Assembly (NCBI GenBank): GCA_009767595.1
Contig: VSDK01012799.1
Span: 97,054 to 161,053, forward strand
Origin: Symbiodinium kawagutii
Taxonomy: Eukaryota > Sar > Dinophyceae > Suessiales > Symbiodiniaceae
DNA: 64,000 bases
Direction: 5' to 3'
Under the pieces are notes generated by a model. That model was given only the letters and a program-made list of their open reading frames with translations. It had not been told where the DNA came from and did no database searches. Position numbers and translations under genes: made by a program. This document shows positions 1-12,500 of this stretch, piece by piece. Numbering within the stretch: the stretch's first letter is position 1; every line of letters begins with the position of its first letter.

Positions 1-325
1 GAAGGGTTCAGTTTGTTCACATTAGACTTGGCTATTAGAATCCAATAGATGTAGTTTGTCAACAATAGTTGGGCTATTGTGGTTGGTTAACAATAGTTGG
101 TTCGGTTTGCGAACAATAGTAGCCAATGTCAATTGTTTTGCTGGTCATGATCTCTCCAGGACTCAGAAATTGAAGTTGATCAACACTTCGCAAAAAACAA
201 TTCAACTCAGCCGTTTCCATACTTTCCATGGCACCACGTCCTATATGGATGTTTTGACAACGTTCGCTGAGCGACCTTTAACGACGGAGGGTCCCCAGAG
301 GTCCCAGTTCCCCTGGCAGCCACGG

Positions 326-410
326 ACGCCCGCGGCGTCCCTGTGCTTCAGTTCTCGTTGGTGGGAGGCCATGAAGGAATCGCTGATCACACTGGTGATC
401 AAGCCCACCA
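326..410 (-). CDS. channel exon: end of S6 and cytosolic tail
   Basis: After TTGCTTCGCAG it reads [20 protein letters not shown], then KHRDAAG. It enters with 2 bases and completes a Val codon with the previous exon. S6 followed by a charged helix is usual here. A GT donor lies near 326, but the exact end is uncertain. Later exons would be left of the window. Confidence 0.78.
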
Positions 411-486
411 CTGCGAAGCAACAAATCCTGAAGCACGAGACATGTTCAGTGTGGCACAGGCAAAGTGTGACAGGAGCCATGTGTAC

Positions 487-540
<54 letters not shown>

Positions 541-3500
541 CTGGTCGTGGTGGTGGTGGTGGTGCTGGTGATGTCAAGAAAATATACCATGCAATTGGAT
601 GACTGACAAATACCGACAGAATAGCTTTGTTGCTGCATCATGCAGCATGGCACAAGTCCTACCGACTGCAGCCCTCTACACTTTTCCAGATGGCATTAGA
701 CCTCATCGTGGGGCTTGCCCCCCTAACAGGATTGGCAGCAGGATGCAGCAGGTAGGAACATTGTGAACACAAAATCTGTCACCAAGGCTGACAATCTGTC
801 AAACGAGAATCCCAGCTGAGATAAGGCCAAGGTCCACCTCAATGTTACCCTCCAAAAAAGTTCAGTTCGGAAGTTCGTCAATCTGGATATTCTGACAGGT
901 TTCCCCAACAAAAAGGATCAGTCATGTGGTGGAGCACCATCTATGGACATCTGGCTGGTGGTTGAACCAGCCCCTCTGAAAATTACAACCAACCATCCCA
1001 CAAACTAGGTAAAATAGCAACCCTTTAAAACCACCAACTAAACATTATACCGCACCCCCTTTTTGATTGCTTTTGCGCTAACCCAGTGGCCAAAGCTCTC
1101 CCAAAACCCCCTTATTTCATCTCACTTCGGGGGCACAGCCACCTGTTGGGGCTTGGGACAACGATGGGTTCTGCAGCCGAAAGTCATCATATACAGAACC
1201 ACCATGGGCACCACAATGCTGCTGGGATATACTGTGCTGAGCGTGGTCGCAATGTGGTCCTCAGCACCGAGTGAGGGACCAAGCAGTGAATTAAGGACGA
1301 CAAGATCCAGCGCTTCCCATCAGGTCAATTCAGCCTGATATCATTGACCTATCACTGTAGATGACTATAATAGCTTTGTAGGTATCACTAGGACCTCCGA
1401 GTAACTTCCTAGGTTGCAAAATTCACCTAAAAAACCAGGTGGTACAATTTGCGGCGGTAATTACTCGACTAGAATTCTTGACCATTTTTCTGTGGCAAAT
1501 GGTGGTGGCTCACATGTGACATAGGTGGAGCATCTGTGCTTCTCCATCTGGGTGTTTCTGAAAAACAGGGAATTCCCAAATTTGGCTGGTTCATCACTAT
1601 ACATGGCTAATGTTGGATGATTTGGGAGTACACCCATTTTAATAAACCACCATCTCTATGCCAAACAGTTTCACTACAAGCGGCTCAATCCTAGTCGTTG
1701 TCAACACGAAGTACCTTGCAATCCGATCTTCCGTCCTCACCCTGAAACAGTGTATGAAGTATGCACCTGAAATCAGAACAATGCCAAATCTAAGCTGATT
1801 CCTCCTGATAGATCGCCAGATTTAGAGACAGGCTTTTGCTTTGACTTTTTGTCAATGGGATGATGTTGACAATTTCCTCGAATTGATAAACACTTGCAAA
1901 CCTTGAAACTCAAATCAAACCTTTCTTTTTCACATTCTTGTCGATAACGCCAACACTTCAACCTATCTTGGCTCACAAATCTTCTGTGATGGACTGTTAC
2001 ATTCCACATTTAAGTGATCCCGAACTGATACAGCACCATATTCACCATGGCTGTTCGTTGTTACCCACTATTCGTCACCGTCATCAACCATTTGAACCAG
2101 CTCATTGACCACTACCCCTGAAGTAACCAATCTGAAAACACTTTTAATCGTCAGTAACCACTATTAATCAGACATCATGGATAAACTACTGGTAAGCCCT
2201 GAACCCTTCATGAGCCACTACATTGCTACATAAATCACTACATGACCCACATGAACCACTCCTACATGACCCACATCAACCACCACCCAGCTCACACCCA
2301 ATGGTGGTCAAGGTGCCCAGCCCGCCAGGGTCTGGATGGTGAACAAGGTCTGCATGGATCTGCCGATGGAGCCGAACCACTCCACCACTTCGTTGGTGTC
2401 GCCCTCCGCCAGCAGCATGCCCCTGGGAGGTCGCGTCCGTGGTGCAGTTCGCTGGGAGACGTCTCCAGGGCCGAGCCAGTGGTTGGCTGGTGATGGTAGC
2501 TGGTGATAGTATGATAAGGGGTAAGAAGATACAACATCTGATCTGCCAATATCATTCAAGATATATATATATATATACAAAGGAATTTCTCAAAATGGAG
2601 AATCCCCCTGGTTGCTTTATGAATCTGTAATTGATTGATAGAAAAAGGACGATCTGGTTTTCCCCTGAGCCCTATTTTGAGAAACAACCACATATATGCC
2701 AACTAGTCGTGTGAGCATGGAAGTGGTGGGCATGGCATGCAAATAGCCCGGATGTACCGCCAACCTGCCGTGGTTTCATTGCGACAACTGGTGCACGGTA
2801 GGTCTGCTTGTCGGGATACAACAACTGGTTTCTCCCAAGATTGACTCACTGGGCTGGTTGATGGGAAATCTACAGGAAACAGGAACTAGAGCATTCGCTC
2901 AGCACAGTTGCTGAGAAGCTCAAACAGGAAACAGGAAACCTTTTTTTTTAAACTGTTTTCAACACCAATGATAGCGGTCTGCTGTGGAACTTCCCATCAT
3001 TTCTGGACCAAATGGACTCTTACATCAGTACTGTGAGATTAACTGCGCAACGGTAAGCTCGGAAACAGTCTAAAACAAGGGTGGGGTTGGCATACTTTTG
3101 CTATCTTCACACTTGTCTTTTTATAATTATCCTCATTGTCATCCTATACAATAGAGATAGTACTACAATGATAAGAATAACAACAGTCCTTTGTTCTTGC
3201 AAGTACTGACAATCACTAAACTATGATATAGTCCGCGAAGTCCAGAGACATCTATCTACAAGGGTCAATACACCCCAACATGCAAAACAATAGCCTGAAT
3301 GGAGCTATCAGCGGATTAATAGTCAACATCATCAAATGTGCACATATGTTTCAAACACCTTATTACGAGCATTCATAACTATCATATCAATATGGACGAG
3401 CTATTGAACATCTCTGCTGCAAGATCTGTGCCCGGCCTTTGTCCAATCAGCGTGGTCAGGATGATGGACAAGCCGAAGTTCAGCACCAGAACTACCTGGG

Positions 3501-6500
3501 ACTGTTGAGTCCATGAACGGGGATCCAGCGATGAGTAAACCCCTGAAATTGATTAAAGCCCCACTCTTCAGGTCCCCCATGACCTCTATCAAATGGCTGT
3601 GGGTCAAAACCCCGTACCCCTGGTTCCCCATCATTAACCACTGTTTTCCCTTATTATTGTTGGTAAATCCTCCATTAGTTGGTTGGTCAATGGCTTGACC
3701 CATGGCCAAACCAGTGCCCAAATTGAGGATCCCTGCCATGCCAACCAGCATCACCACGGCAAATGCTTTCAGCACGCCGCGTCCCACGATGCGCAAAGGT
3801 TGGCCTAGGGGCGGACTTTTGACGCCAGTCAACAAGGCCTTGAAGTCTCTGATCACATACAAGGGGAGGTAATTTGGATATGAGTCATGTAAATAGAATC
3901 ATCAAAAATAAAGAAGATTCCAGCTAGATTCTAGATAATCTGACATTATCGAAAATTCCAGGTTGGATGCTTTCCGTTCCGGGATGGCAAAACTGGTAAC
4001 TCCGAAGCAGTGATGAGCAGATCGTTTTGCCAAAGCTGGGGCTCCGAGCAAACCTGAAAGAGTTTCAACAAGCGGAGCACCCGTAGCAGGCGAAGGAAGG
4101 GCAGTACCTGCTGAGCTTCTGGGGTCCCCCGCGACTGGAGGGCACCATGCTGTGGGCAGATGCTGTCACTCAGAACTAAGTGATGTGTTTGCTGATAATC
4201 ACATAGCAAATGCTATGTCTAGGTACTTCTAAAGATAATCATGGGTAACTAAAAAGATATATGATAAAATATTGTAGTACTTAATAATATCGTTGCTGGT
4301 ATTTACCTTAGATAATAGTATAGCCCAAAAGTGATTAGGCAGTCTTTAAAGATAATCATGGATAGTTTAATCTGCAAGTGACTAATATTCCCGACAACTG
4401 ATAGCATGCACAAATGTCTCATACTGGTCGCAGTGGGATTGTTTTTGACTCAAAAACACCCGCAAAGTTGATGGTGACGGTAGCAACCACCTGTGAAAGT
4501 CATCATGTTTGGGTTTATAGATACCATCCATGAACGCAAAACACAGCCATGTGTGATTTGTTCAATTCAACCGATGCGAATTGTGACTGTTTCATTCAAT
4601 TCAAAAGAGGTGATGTGAATTATCCCTAAGATTCACTGATTGAATTCCCCTAGATTGTGGATAATTCACATCACCTCTTAGGGATAATTCACATCACTAA
4701 GAGGTTATGTGTTCCCTTGGATTGTGGCGTTATCCCAGGTGTGGGTGCCACACTCACATAACCATATCAGTTGCACATCGGTCCCTGGGACTCCATCGGC
4801 ACCGACATCCTCTCCACATCCGCGTCCAGGAGGAATGGCAAACTCACATCCATCAGCCCCGTGGTCACGACCTGAAACCAGGGCTTGGGCTTTCAAGCGG
4901 AACACCCAACGCCCCAAATGATTCACTGCTTCTGAGATGATTTTGGTGGACAACATGATAAGCCAAACTTGAGGCATTCATCATGTCCGACATGTCACAC
5001 AGAAATAGTTTTTTTTCAATGACGTAATTCTATGATATTCACCACCTGAGCTTTTCCTCAAATCAACATAGCACTTGCGGAAAACAAGGTTACACCAGTT
5101 ACATCCGATATGTTTCCACCAAACCCTGACAGTCGCCATGGCTTTGGGTGACACTTCCACTGCTGTGTTCCCCACAGCCATGTCCAAGGGCGTCCATGCA
5201 TATCTACCTCACGAGGGGCTGGAGATCTTGGAGAAACGATTCAAGTGCAGTGAAACTGTGAAAAAAATCAGTTTGAATCATTTCTATTTCCAAGCTATTT
5301 TTGATGTAGCTAAAGACTCTATTCCATACTACATCATTCTGTGCAGCTGGAGTCTTTAGCTACGTGGCTCTGTTCAGAATCATACCTAGCCTATACCAAC
5401 AAAACTCATCAACACTCATCATTTCTAAGAGGGAAACCATCAGCATGAGTAGTATGCCGCCCTGGAAACCCTGGCATTTTTACTGGCGCAAAACTGTGGC
5501 TAAAAGGTAGGCATTCACCCTGCAAAGGCGCCCTGTTTGACATCAAAATCGCGAACCATTTCTTCACTTTTAGGTATAGTAAGATTATGCAAGTATTCTA
5601 AAATTAGTTATTAGATATAGTAAGTACTTTGAAACAATTACCATATCCGGAGGAGTAGTGAGTAATCATTTGAAAATACTTTATTCATGATTATTGTAAC
5701 ATATTGTAATCAAAGCCAGTTGATTCACTTTCAAGGATAGCCACTAATATCATGAGAATCAAGAAGAGATTGCTTGTTGGACAAAACAAATCCGTTTCTT
5801 GCAGGTTGCAACACCATTGTTGGCTGCATCCGCTGTTGGTCCAGAGCAACCAGACTGTTTTCTCATAGTGAGATGACCCCATGATTGGTTGGCCAGATCA
5901 TCCCTCTACCATGTTCGCATCTGGTGGTTTCTCAGAATGAGGGTACCCCCGAATCATCCAATATGAATAATCAGTTGCAGTAACAAACCAACCATTTTGG
6001 TGGCTTCCCGCGTTTGAGAAACTCTGCTATGTTTGCTGATTTTTGTATGATGAATGATGTCTGTCATCATTACTATTGTAAGAAGCAAGACTTTAATAAT
6101 ATGGTTGCATGGACTGGTCATGCGCATGACATACAGTACATACGAATGAACATTTGCTGACACTATCATATCACGTCATAGGTGTCGATATGTCATATAC
6201 ACCAGCATGTACAATACTTGTGTCCAATGATATATATATATATATATGTATACTGATAATTATATATATGTCATGCATGATATATAAATAAATAAATATA
6301 TATATATATATATAAACCAACATGATCCAACATGTTATAATAAACCTTTGCCATTTTTGCTCATTCAACCACTGCAGCTTGCCAATACCAGCTCCAGGTC
6401 CAGCGCTAAGTACGGTGCAAAGGTAGGTGCGACATCCAAGGTCGCAGAGTCTCAGAAGCATTTCACACCTGGGAACGGCAAGCAGCAGGGAACGGCAGGG

Positions 6501-9500
6501 CTGCTGGTTGCTGGTTGCTGGTTGCTGGTTGTGCCTCCTGGTTGCTGGTTGAGAAGGTGCCTCAAACATAGATTTGGATGGTCAAGGTGCCCCCCGTCCC
6601 CCTACTGCTGTGGACCAATCCCTACGTTTTGATCCACGTGCCTAGTTGGGTACATGCGATGTGGATGCTTAGCCTGGCAAGCCACCTCAAGTTGATAAGA
6701 ATTGATCGCTGAGGACGAGAGGACACAAGTCTTGATTTCTCTGCTGATACTCGTGAGGTATCTATAAATGGTAAGTCTAGAAGTCATTTTTTTTGGATGC
6801 ATGGTTTGGAATACTCCCATTTATGGACATGACCATGCTGACATGGAGTCCCTGGCTGTAAAGGTCCGATTTAGACTGGCGACATGTTGGACACTTGCAG
6901 CCCTCTGTAAACTTGCCCCCCCCCAAAGAAGAGTCCTGGATGTTGGAATGTCCAAAGCCTTGATGTAGCCCCAAGTTACTGTTGTGGTTTCCCTATAGCT
7001 ACAATGGTTATCAACCTGGATGCTTAGCAAGTACCACCATGGCTGTGGACACGCCCCTTCACTTCGTGCGTCACCATGGTAGAATCACCAGCACTGATCT
7101 GATACACTGCCAGCTCTCACCAGCCACTGAGAAGCCCAACAGGAAGAAGGCCACGAAGAAATATTCGCAGATCGTGTATGCGGCAAACCTGGAAGAAGCC
7201 GCAGCACACCATTTGCGAATGGCGACAGGAATCTCAGGCTCCGAGGATCAGTGTCTTTACCCTGGAGGGTGAGGGATTGAACATCTTACGTCATCAATCA
7301 TCAAAGATCAGTACCGCCAAATCTATGAACATCAGTCGCATCACTAATTGCTTTGGCGTTGAAAGATTTACACTTTGGCAAATTTACACATCATCACTAA
7401 ATCGACCAACTGCTATGGCCCGAGGATCCAGCCAATGCAGTAGTTGTGACGTGTGATATCCCTTCTTCCTCATATTACAGGTGGTTAATGACTGATTCTT
7501 CAAGACTTATCATTAGAGTGGTGAATAGTGCTGATACAGTTAATGGTTAAGTTTTGAAGAATTAGTCATTAACCACTACGCACATTACCAAAATTAATGA
7601 CCAGTCGCAGAAGCCACTGCTGCAGGAAACACCTGTTTGGTAGGGAATCTGTATAGTGTAGGGTACCAGAAGGGAGTTCAAGGGTCTAGGTTTTTTCCCA
7701 CTAAACCAAAGCGCACATTGGGCCATCCATGCATGGTGATACCGTGATTATTCATTGCCAAGAAGGACCATTTAGATTTAGAGCTTAATCTAATGATCTC
7801 TTTGCACAAAAGATTCACTTTACTTCCAATTACCAATTTGATCAACATTCCTAACCAGGTTACCATACTTACCCAATATCATTAACAGTGTCATCAACCA
7901 TGACTTTCCATGGAAACATGTTTGTCATCCATCCATCCATCCATCCATCCATCCATCCATCCATCCATCCATCCATCCATCCATCCATCCATCCATCCAT
8001 CCATCCATCCATGCCTTAGGCCATGCTTGTCCTTTCTAACGAACTCCTTTGCCAGCATCTGTAGGTAAACATGGAGAATCTACGGAGACTGTGTTTCAGA
8101 GAGTCTGTCAGTATACAGTACTTGGGCCAACAAGAGCACTCACTGTACCCCATCTCAAATATCAAATGTCTGTAATTTCATACGGGCATTGTCATGTCGT
8201 TGATTGTGACAGTCCAGAAATCCATCAAACAGCATACATAAGTAGAATTTACAGTCTAAGTGACAACATTCGAAACAAAAAAAACATTTTCAGATACCAC
8301 CTGTCCTGTGTCTGTTGTTTACCATTACAGTAGGCAGTATTAGCCACTAGACCACATACTTAATTAATTCAAATCAATAGGAAGCATCATGAATCATCAT
8401 TCATCCATTAACCATCTGGAGGATAGCCTGTTGCATCCCAGCCACCCGGAAACCCGTTTTTGTCCACGGCTGCGGCCTCAAAGGTCCAGATCCCGCGGGC
8501 AGCGACAAGGCATGATTGATCGCAATGTCCTTGTGCAATGTATCCTCGGGGGCGTCGGATAGCATCTAACTCCGTTGCTTGAACTGATGCTGGTTGATCA
8601 TCCATTGCAAAAGATCATTTAACCGCTGGTTGATCTTGGTTGAACCATCATTTGGCTGTGGAACTTTGGCTCTTCTTTTTGCGAGTGAGAGAAATACGCC
8701 ATAGATCATAGGCTGGTTGGTGGCTTCAACCTGAAAAAAATGCGCAAGTCCATGAACCGACCGAATCATTCTGGAAAAGAACAAAATGTCGATCAAACCA
8801 CCAAGTAGTAGTTGTTTAACCTTTGTTTTGCTTATTATCCACTGTAAGTAATTAACCCTTGCTGATGGTTATAACCCCATGGTTCACCATTCTTATTGGT
8901 TAATTGTCAGCCCCTATGACTAACCACTACAGAGTGCTAGAAACATGGGAGATTCAGCGGTTGTTTGATCATCAGCGAGATCCATCTGGATTCAGCCTAC
9001 GCTGATCATGTCTGGGATCTGGTCAAACGTTCCGATCTGTCTTGGAGGGTAACTGGTAACTACATCATCATTTAGCGTGTATGGTGGTTTCTCAAAATAG
9101 GGGTATACCTCCAAATCATCCAATTTACTATATAACCAGCAATGAACCATCCTTTTGGGGTCCCCGACTTTGAAAAACCACCACGTGTACCCTCTTCTTT
9201 CAAATTGTGGGTTCCAGGGGTCACCATATCATTGCAACTACATCACTATCATGGCCACTGCCCCTGACCAGGGTTAGCCACCAAATAGGGAGGTGAATGG
9301 AGGCAAACAACGGTGATGCTGGCAATGTACCACGACGAAGGGAATGACCATCAGATATAATAACATGCAAAGGAAAATAGCTAATTTAATGTTCGCAAGT
9401 GCATTTCTTCCAAAATTGTCGTTTTCCACCATCAAACACATGCGTTGGTTTCTCAAAATATGGGCCAAAACATTGTTGGTTTTTTACTAAAAATGACTCG

Positions 9501-12500
9501 TATCGAATGATTACGGGATACCCCTATGGCTTGAGAAACCACCATGTTGAATCAAATGGGTGCCAAAATAGGATAACCAACAACCCACCAAAAAATGATC
9601 CCTTTACTAGGAAACGTTTGGTTTTGGAGGTGCCATATTTTTTGCACATACCCAACTTGTGTCATTGTGACTCGAAACCAACAACAGCACGTGGCCTCAG
9701 CACCGATCCCGAGCACGTCGCTCGCATCCGAGCAGCGTTCAACCTCTCTCGCAAGCTGTCCTTGCGAAGCAACGCTGTTGGACGAGTTGGATGGGCTTCA
9801 ATCCAAGGCCATAGTCATGGTGGATAACCACGGTCTCAACCATCACTCATCCTTATCTATCAAGTATTCTTGTTGTTATGTGTTGCTATCACCATCAAGT
9901 AGAAAAGGCTTCATAAATCACAACCTCCTATGAAACAGCCATCTGATATAGGGGGCCAGGCTCCGGGGGGCTCTACGTTCATGATCTCATGCTAGCACTT
10001 TTGAGTAGCTACAGTTTTTGTTTCAATCCTCCTTGGCTGAGAGTTTCCCAAAACAGGAGATAATCATCAACAACGGGACAGTAGAACCTGTGGCAACAAT
10101 GACCAAACGGCGAAACTCAGATTTGAAGGGTCCAGGTATTGTTTCTGTTCGGTTCTGTTAGACACACCTACACATCAAACAGCGCAGAATGACGATGGCA
10201 GTGCTGACCTACATCAAAATCGCCATCTAGCATGGAAACCAGCGAACATCTACAGCTGACAGCTGAGTCAAAAAGCTTCAATTTACCAAACACCGGCAGC
10301 CGGCTTAGTGGGCAGGGTTTCAGTCAACATGATGACACGTTTGTGGATCAAAACCCTGGTAGTTCACACCATCAAAAAACATCGTCCGACGTCCGTGGGG
10401 TTCAACTTAGGTTTTACCACCAGATTGGGTTGATGAGCCAAAGAGGTGTCTGAGCTGGTCGATAAGATGGTTGATCAAATGATTGATTCATGAGATTAAT
10501 TAATTGGGTGTTTCTCCAAATAGGGAGCCCCCAAAAAATGGTTGTTTATTACCACACATGAAGAATGTACAGGATGATTTGGGGTACCCCCATGTTGAGA
10601 AACCACCAACTGCTCATGAGTTATTAATGATGTTTGTCAGTGGTTGGCGAAAAATAACCACCAATCAACTCGCTGGGCGATGTTTCAGTTCGCTGTTGTT
10701 GCTTAATACAGCTGGTGAAAAGCGAGAATCTCAGCATCAAAATCGCCAGCTCAACTCGCCCGGGAATTCCATATAAGCAAGGTACCAAACGCGCTAGACA
10801 ACAGCGGATGTTCTCAGCCCATGGATGTTCGTTCACATGGCGCTGCCATCTCAGCTCGCCCACTCCTTCAGGATTTGGTCCCCGGTGATGCCACTTTTGA
10901 TTTCAGCTTCAATGCCTGAGCGATCGCTCCAACATTACCGGTTGCCTTTCCATCCTAGCCCGGTAGTTGTTGTTTTCAACCAGCACTTGGGGATGTGACA
11001 TGAACAATCTCTGGGTTTTACTTTGGGATATGACATGACTAATCTCTGGAGTTTTGAGTGTTGCTGGTAGCTATTGTCATTGACAAACTTTAACCATCAT
11101 TGACCATGGTAGACAGACCATGCAGCCCCTTCGCAGTGGAGATGTCCTGGGCTGGCCTGAATCCCGATCACTGCGCATCAATTTCCCAATGATACACCGA
11201 TGTATCACGCCAATATCTCCATCCCTTCTGTGCATTTGGTACTGGCAGTAGGGTTGCTGGGTCCATACTCCCATACTCATTGTGTTTCTTGCTGCTAGAT
11301 GCTCCTCTTGTGCTGGTTGTCTCCCAGAAGGAACTGTGATGCGTGGCTCCCGTGAAGAGCTCCAGGAGCACGCAAAAATCATAGTTTATCACTCAAATGG
11401 TGGTTTCTCAAGAATGGTTGGTTTTTATTACTATAAACAGTTCGTAAAGGATGATTTAGAAGTACCCTATTTTGAGAAACCAGCAAATATTTGCACTGCA
11501 AATGCGGTTTGTGGGTACACATACAGTGGCTCATGATGATAAAACTCTGAGCTCGAGCGATGGCAAACATCCTTGTGTAGTCCACTTCCCAGGTGAATGT
11601 GCGCTTCAACAAAAACATATACCTAGAAATCTTATAGATATCTTAGATACAGCATATATCATCTATAATTCACAAATATCAAACACATACATGCATATAC
11701 ATTACAGTAATCATCTTTAATATACATAGATCATATGTACATGTAAATACAGAAATAAACATACATATTCAACGTCATGCAACCACGTGCCATGACATGC
11801 ACTCAACTTCACCATCATCTAGTGACCGAGGTGCCATGGCCCATCTCGGGCACGGCATGAACAGCTTCCAAGTCCGCCTGCAAACCTCGACGTCGCTGCG
11901 CCGGGTGGCATGGTAAACGAAGATGGAAGGCTGCAGAAAAAAACAACCAGTTGTTCACCACTCTACTTAGGATTCCCATGGTTCACCGCTGGTTGTTCAC
12001 CACTAAAAGACAACTAGTACTTTAGATCAATGGAAAAAATATGGAAAACCAGTTGTTCAGTTCTTTAGATTGTAAGAAAGCTTAGTTTGGCACTGAGTTC
12101 GCCACTTGGTCACTTGGTTTACTTGGTTGTTCACCACTAAGATGGTAAATCAATCATGGTGGTGAACAATCAGTTCTCTGGTTAGCAAAAAATAACTCGT
12201 TGTTCACCACTAGACTGGCGGGGTTGTCGTTCTTAAGATTGATGGGATTGATGGAAAACCTTCTGGTAAACCTATAAAGCAATCACAAGACGTTATACAG
12301 TATACAAGAGTCATTCATGCCATGCGCGTAGAGTACCTGTGCATGTTGGAGAATGTTGTATCATTTTCAGCAAGTGTATCACCCTGTGAAAGCACCAAGA
12401 TTTCATGCTGCAGGTGTTGTCATTGCAACACCTAGTGATCATGCTGCGTCCTGATGTTGATGCCAATCAGAAAGAATTGACATTCACAACTCAAAATGAT

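Noticed and set aside
3401..3862. 153-codon minus frame taken as one protein
   Set aside because: It is two channel exons plus an intron containing a family B element; splitting it restores S5.
7926..8012. CRISPR-like regular array
   Set aside because: Pure CATC microsatellite without spacers; eukaryotic context.
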